From Anaerolineae bacterium (GTDB taxonomy: Bacteria > Chloroflexota > Anaerolineae > UBA1429), in contig JAFGLK010000343.1 in the NCBI GenBank assembly GCA_016928125.1, positions 1 through 6,206 of the forward strand: a DNA stretch of 6,206 bases, read 5' to 3'. This document shows positions 5,995 to 6,206 of the stretch, piece by piece. Positions within the stretch are counted from its first letter, which is position 1. Every line of letters starts with the position of its first letter. Under the pieces are notes generated by a model, which was given only the letters and a program-made list of their open reading frames with translations, was not told the DNA's origin and did not search any database. Both the position numbers and the translations under genes were made by a program.

Positions 5995-6023
5995 TTGCGC
6001 AGGGCTATCGTTGGTGTTACAAT
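5995..6023 (+). promoter_or_regulatory. Promoter candidate for the SARP-like regulator
   Basis: TTGCGC (5995-6000) and TACAAT (6018-6023, five of six to consensus) are separated by 17 nt. This places transcription start near 6030, about 35 nt before the ATG at 6065. The local drop in GC content (TTACAATGTTTATGG) within otherwise GC-rich DNA supports it. No comparable promoter was found for the divergent peptidase. Confidence 0.6.
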
Positions 6024-6064
6024 GTTTATGGTGCTATGGGCTTTGTTTGGGCGGGGAGGCGCGC

Positions 6065-6206
6065 ATGCCACGCCTGTCCATCGCGCTCCTGGGGCCTTTT
6101 GATGCCAAGCTGGATGGCGAGCCGATCGCGACCTTCGAGTCGCGCCTGGTGCGGGCGCTGCTGGCCTATCTGGTCATGCGCCCCGGCCGACCCCAGCCCC
6201 GCGAGT
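6065..6206 (+). CDS. SARP/BTAD-type transcriptional regulator, N-terminus, cut by the right edge
   Basis: The ATG at 6065 is preceded by GGAGG (6055-6059) with 5 nt spacing, and 47 codons run open to the edge. The peptide starts MPRLSIALLGPFDAKLDGEP, then has FESRLVRALLAYLVMRPGRP and QPRE. The pattern 'L-I-LLG-F---LDG-P----ES---RALLAYL----GRP--RE' is the N-terminal winged-helix DNA-binding start of SARP/AfsR/DnrI-like regulators. In Chloroflexota these are often large proteins with a BTAD domain, sometimes followed by an ATPase and TPR repeats. Only the start is seen here, so the total architecture and target are unknown. It is divergent from the exported peptidase, with a 170-nt shared intergenic region. 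Confidence 0.8.
   Translation, partial: MPRLSIALLGPFDAKLDGEPIATFESRLVRALLAYLVMRPGRPQPRE

Noticed and set aside
5895..6071. N-terminal extension of the peptidase up to an ATG at 6071
   Set aside because: It would run through the regulator's promoter and start codon, lacks a ribosome binding site, and would bury the signal peptide 60 residues inside. The ATG at 5894 has AGGAGG and exposes the signal peptide.
1..6206. tRNA genes, CRISPR arrays, insertion sequences, phage or defence genes
   Set aside because: No cloverleaf, regular repeat-spacer array, transposase motif or terminal inverted repeats were found on either strand.

Overview
The window is GC-rich bacterial DNA. A T-box-controlled valyl-tRNA synthetase, a Chloroflexota-style ValRS sequence (GKKISKS followed by a LLTGSTPG segment) and the start of a SARP/BTAD-type regulator all point to the phylum Chloroflexota. 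This assignment is inference from recalled family traits, not from a search.

Layout, left to right. (1) 1-185, minus strand: the N-terminal third or so of an RraA-family protein, cut by the left edge. (2) 186-667: a divergent intergenic region. It holds a near-consensus housekeeping promoter (TTGACA, 17-nt spacer, TATGAT) and then a complete T-box leader for valS: Stem I with a GUC (Val) specifier, a Stem III-like hairpin, the T-box bulge sequence and a 12-bp intrinsic terminator. (3) 668-3424, plus strand: valS, 918 aa. It carries an in-frame cluster of three copies of a TGAGCyTGTCGAA repeat, which encodes a Pro/Glu/Ser-rich linker between the catalytic and anticodon-binding domains. (4) 3431-3464: a terminator-like hairpin. 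(5) 3509-4129, plus strand: a six-helix ferric-reductase-like b-type cytochrome without a flavin domain. It is followed 3 nt later by a 32-codon open frame (4133-4231) encoding a possible single-pass micropeptide. (6) 4290-5894, minus strand: an exported M6-like zinc metallopeptidase, convergent with the cytochrome pair. (7) 5895-6064: a divergent region with a 5'-leader hairpin for the peptidase and a promoter for the rightward gene. (8) 6065 to the right edge, plus strand: the N-terminus of a SARP/BTAD-like transcriptional regulator.

The best-supported regulatory logic is at valS. Uncharged tRNA-Val should pair with the GUC specifier and stabilise the antiterminator, so the synthetase is made when its charged product is scarce. 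The two-gene membrane unit may be a small redox module. The peptidase and regulator share a divergent intergenic region, which makes a regulatory link possible but unproven.

No tRNA, rRNA, CRISPR array, transposase or phage gene was seen. The most unusual points are the repeats domesticated inside an essential gene, the micropeptide next to the cytochrome, and the M6-like active site that lacks the usual third ligand position.
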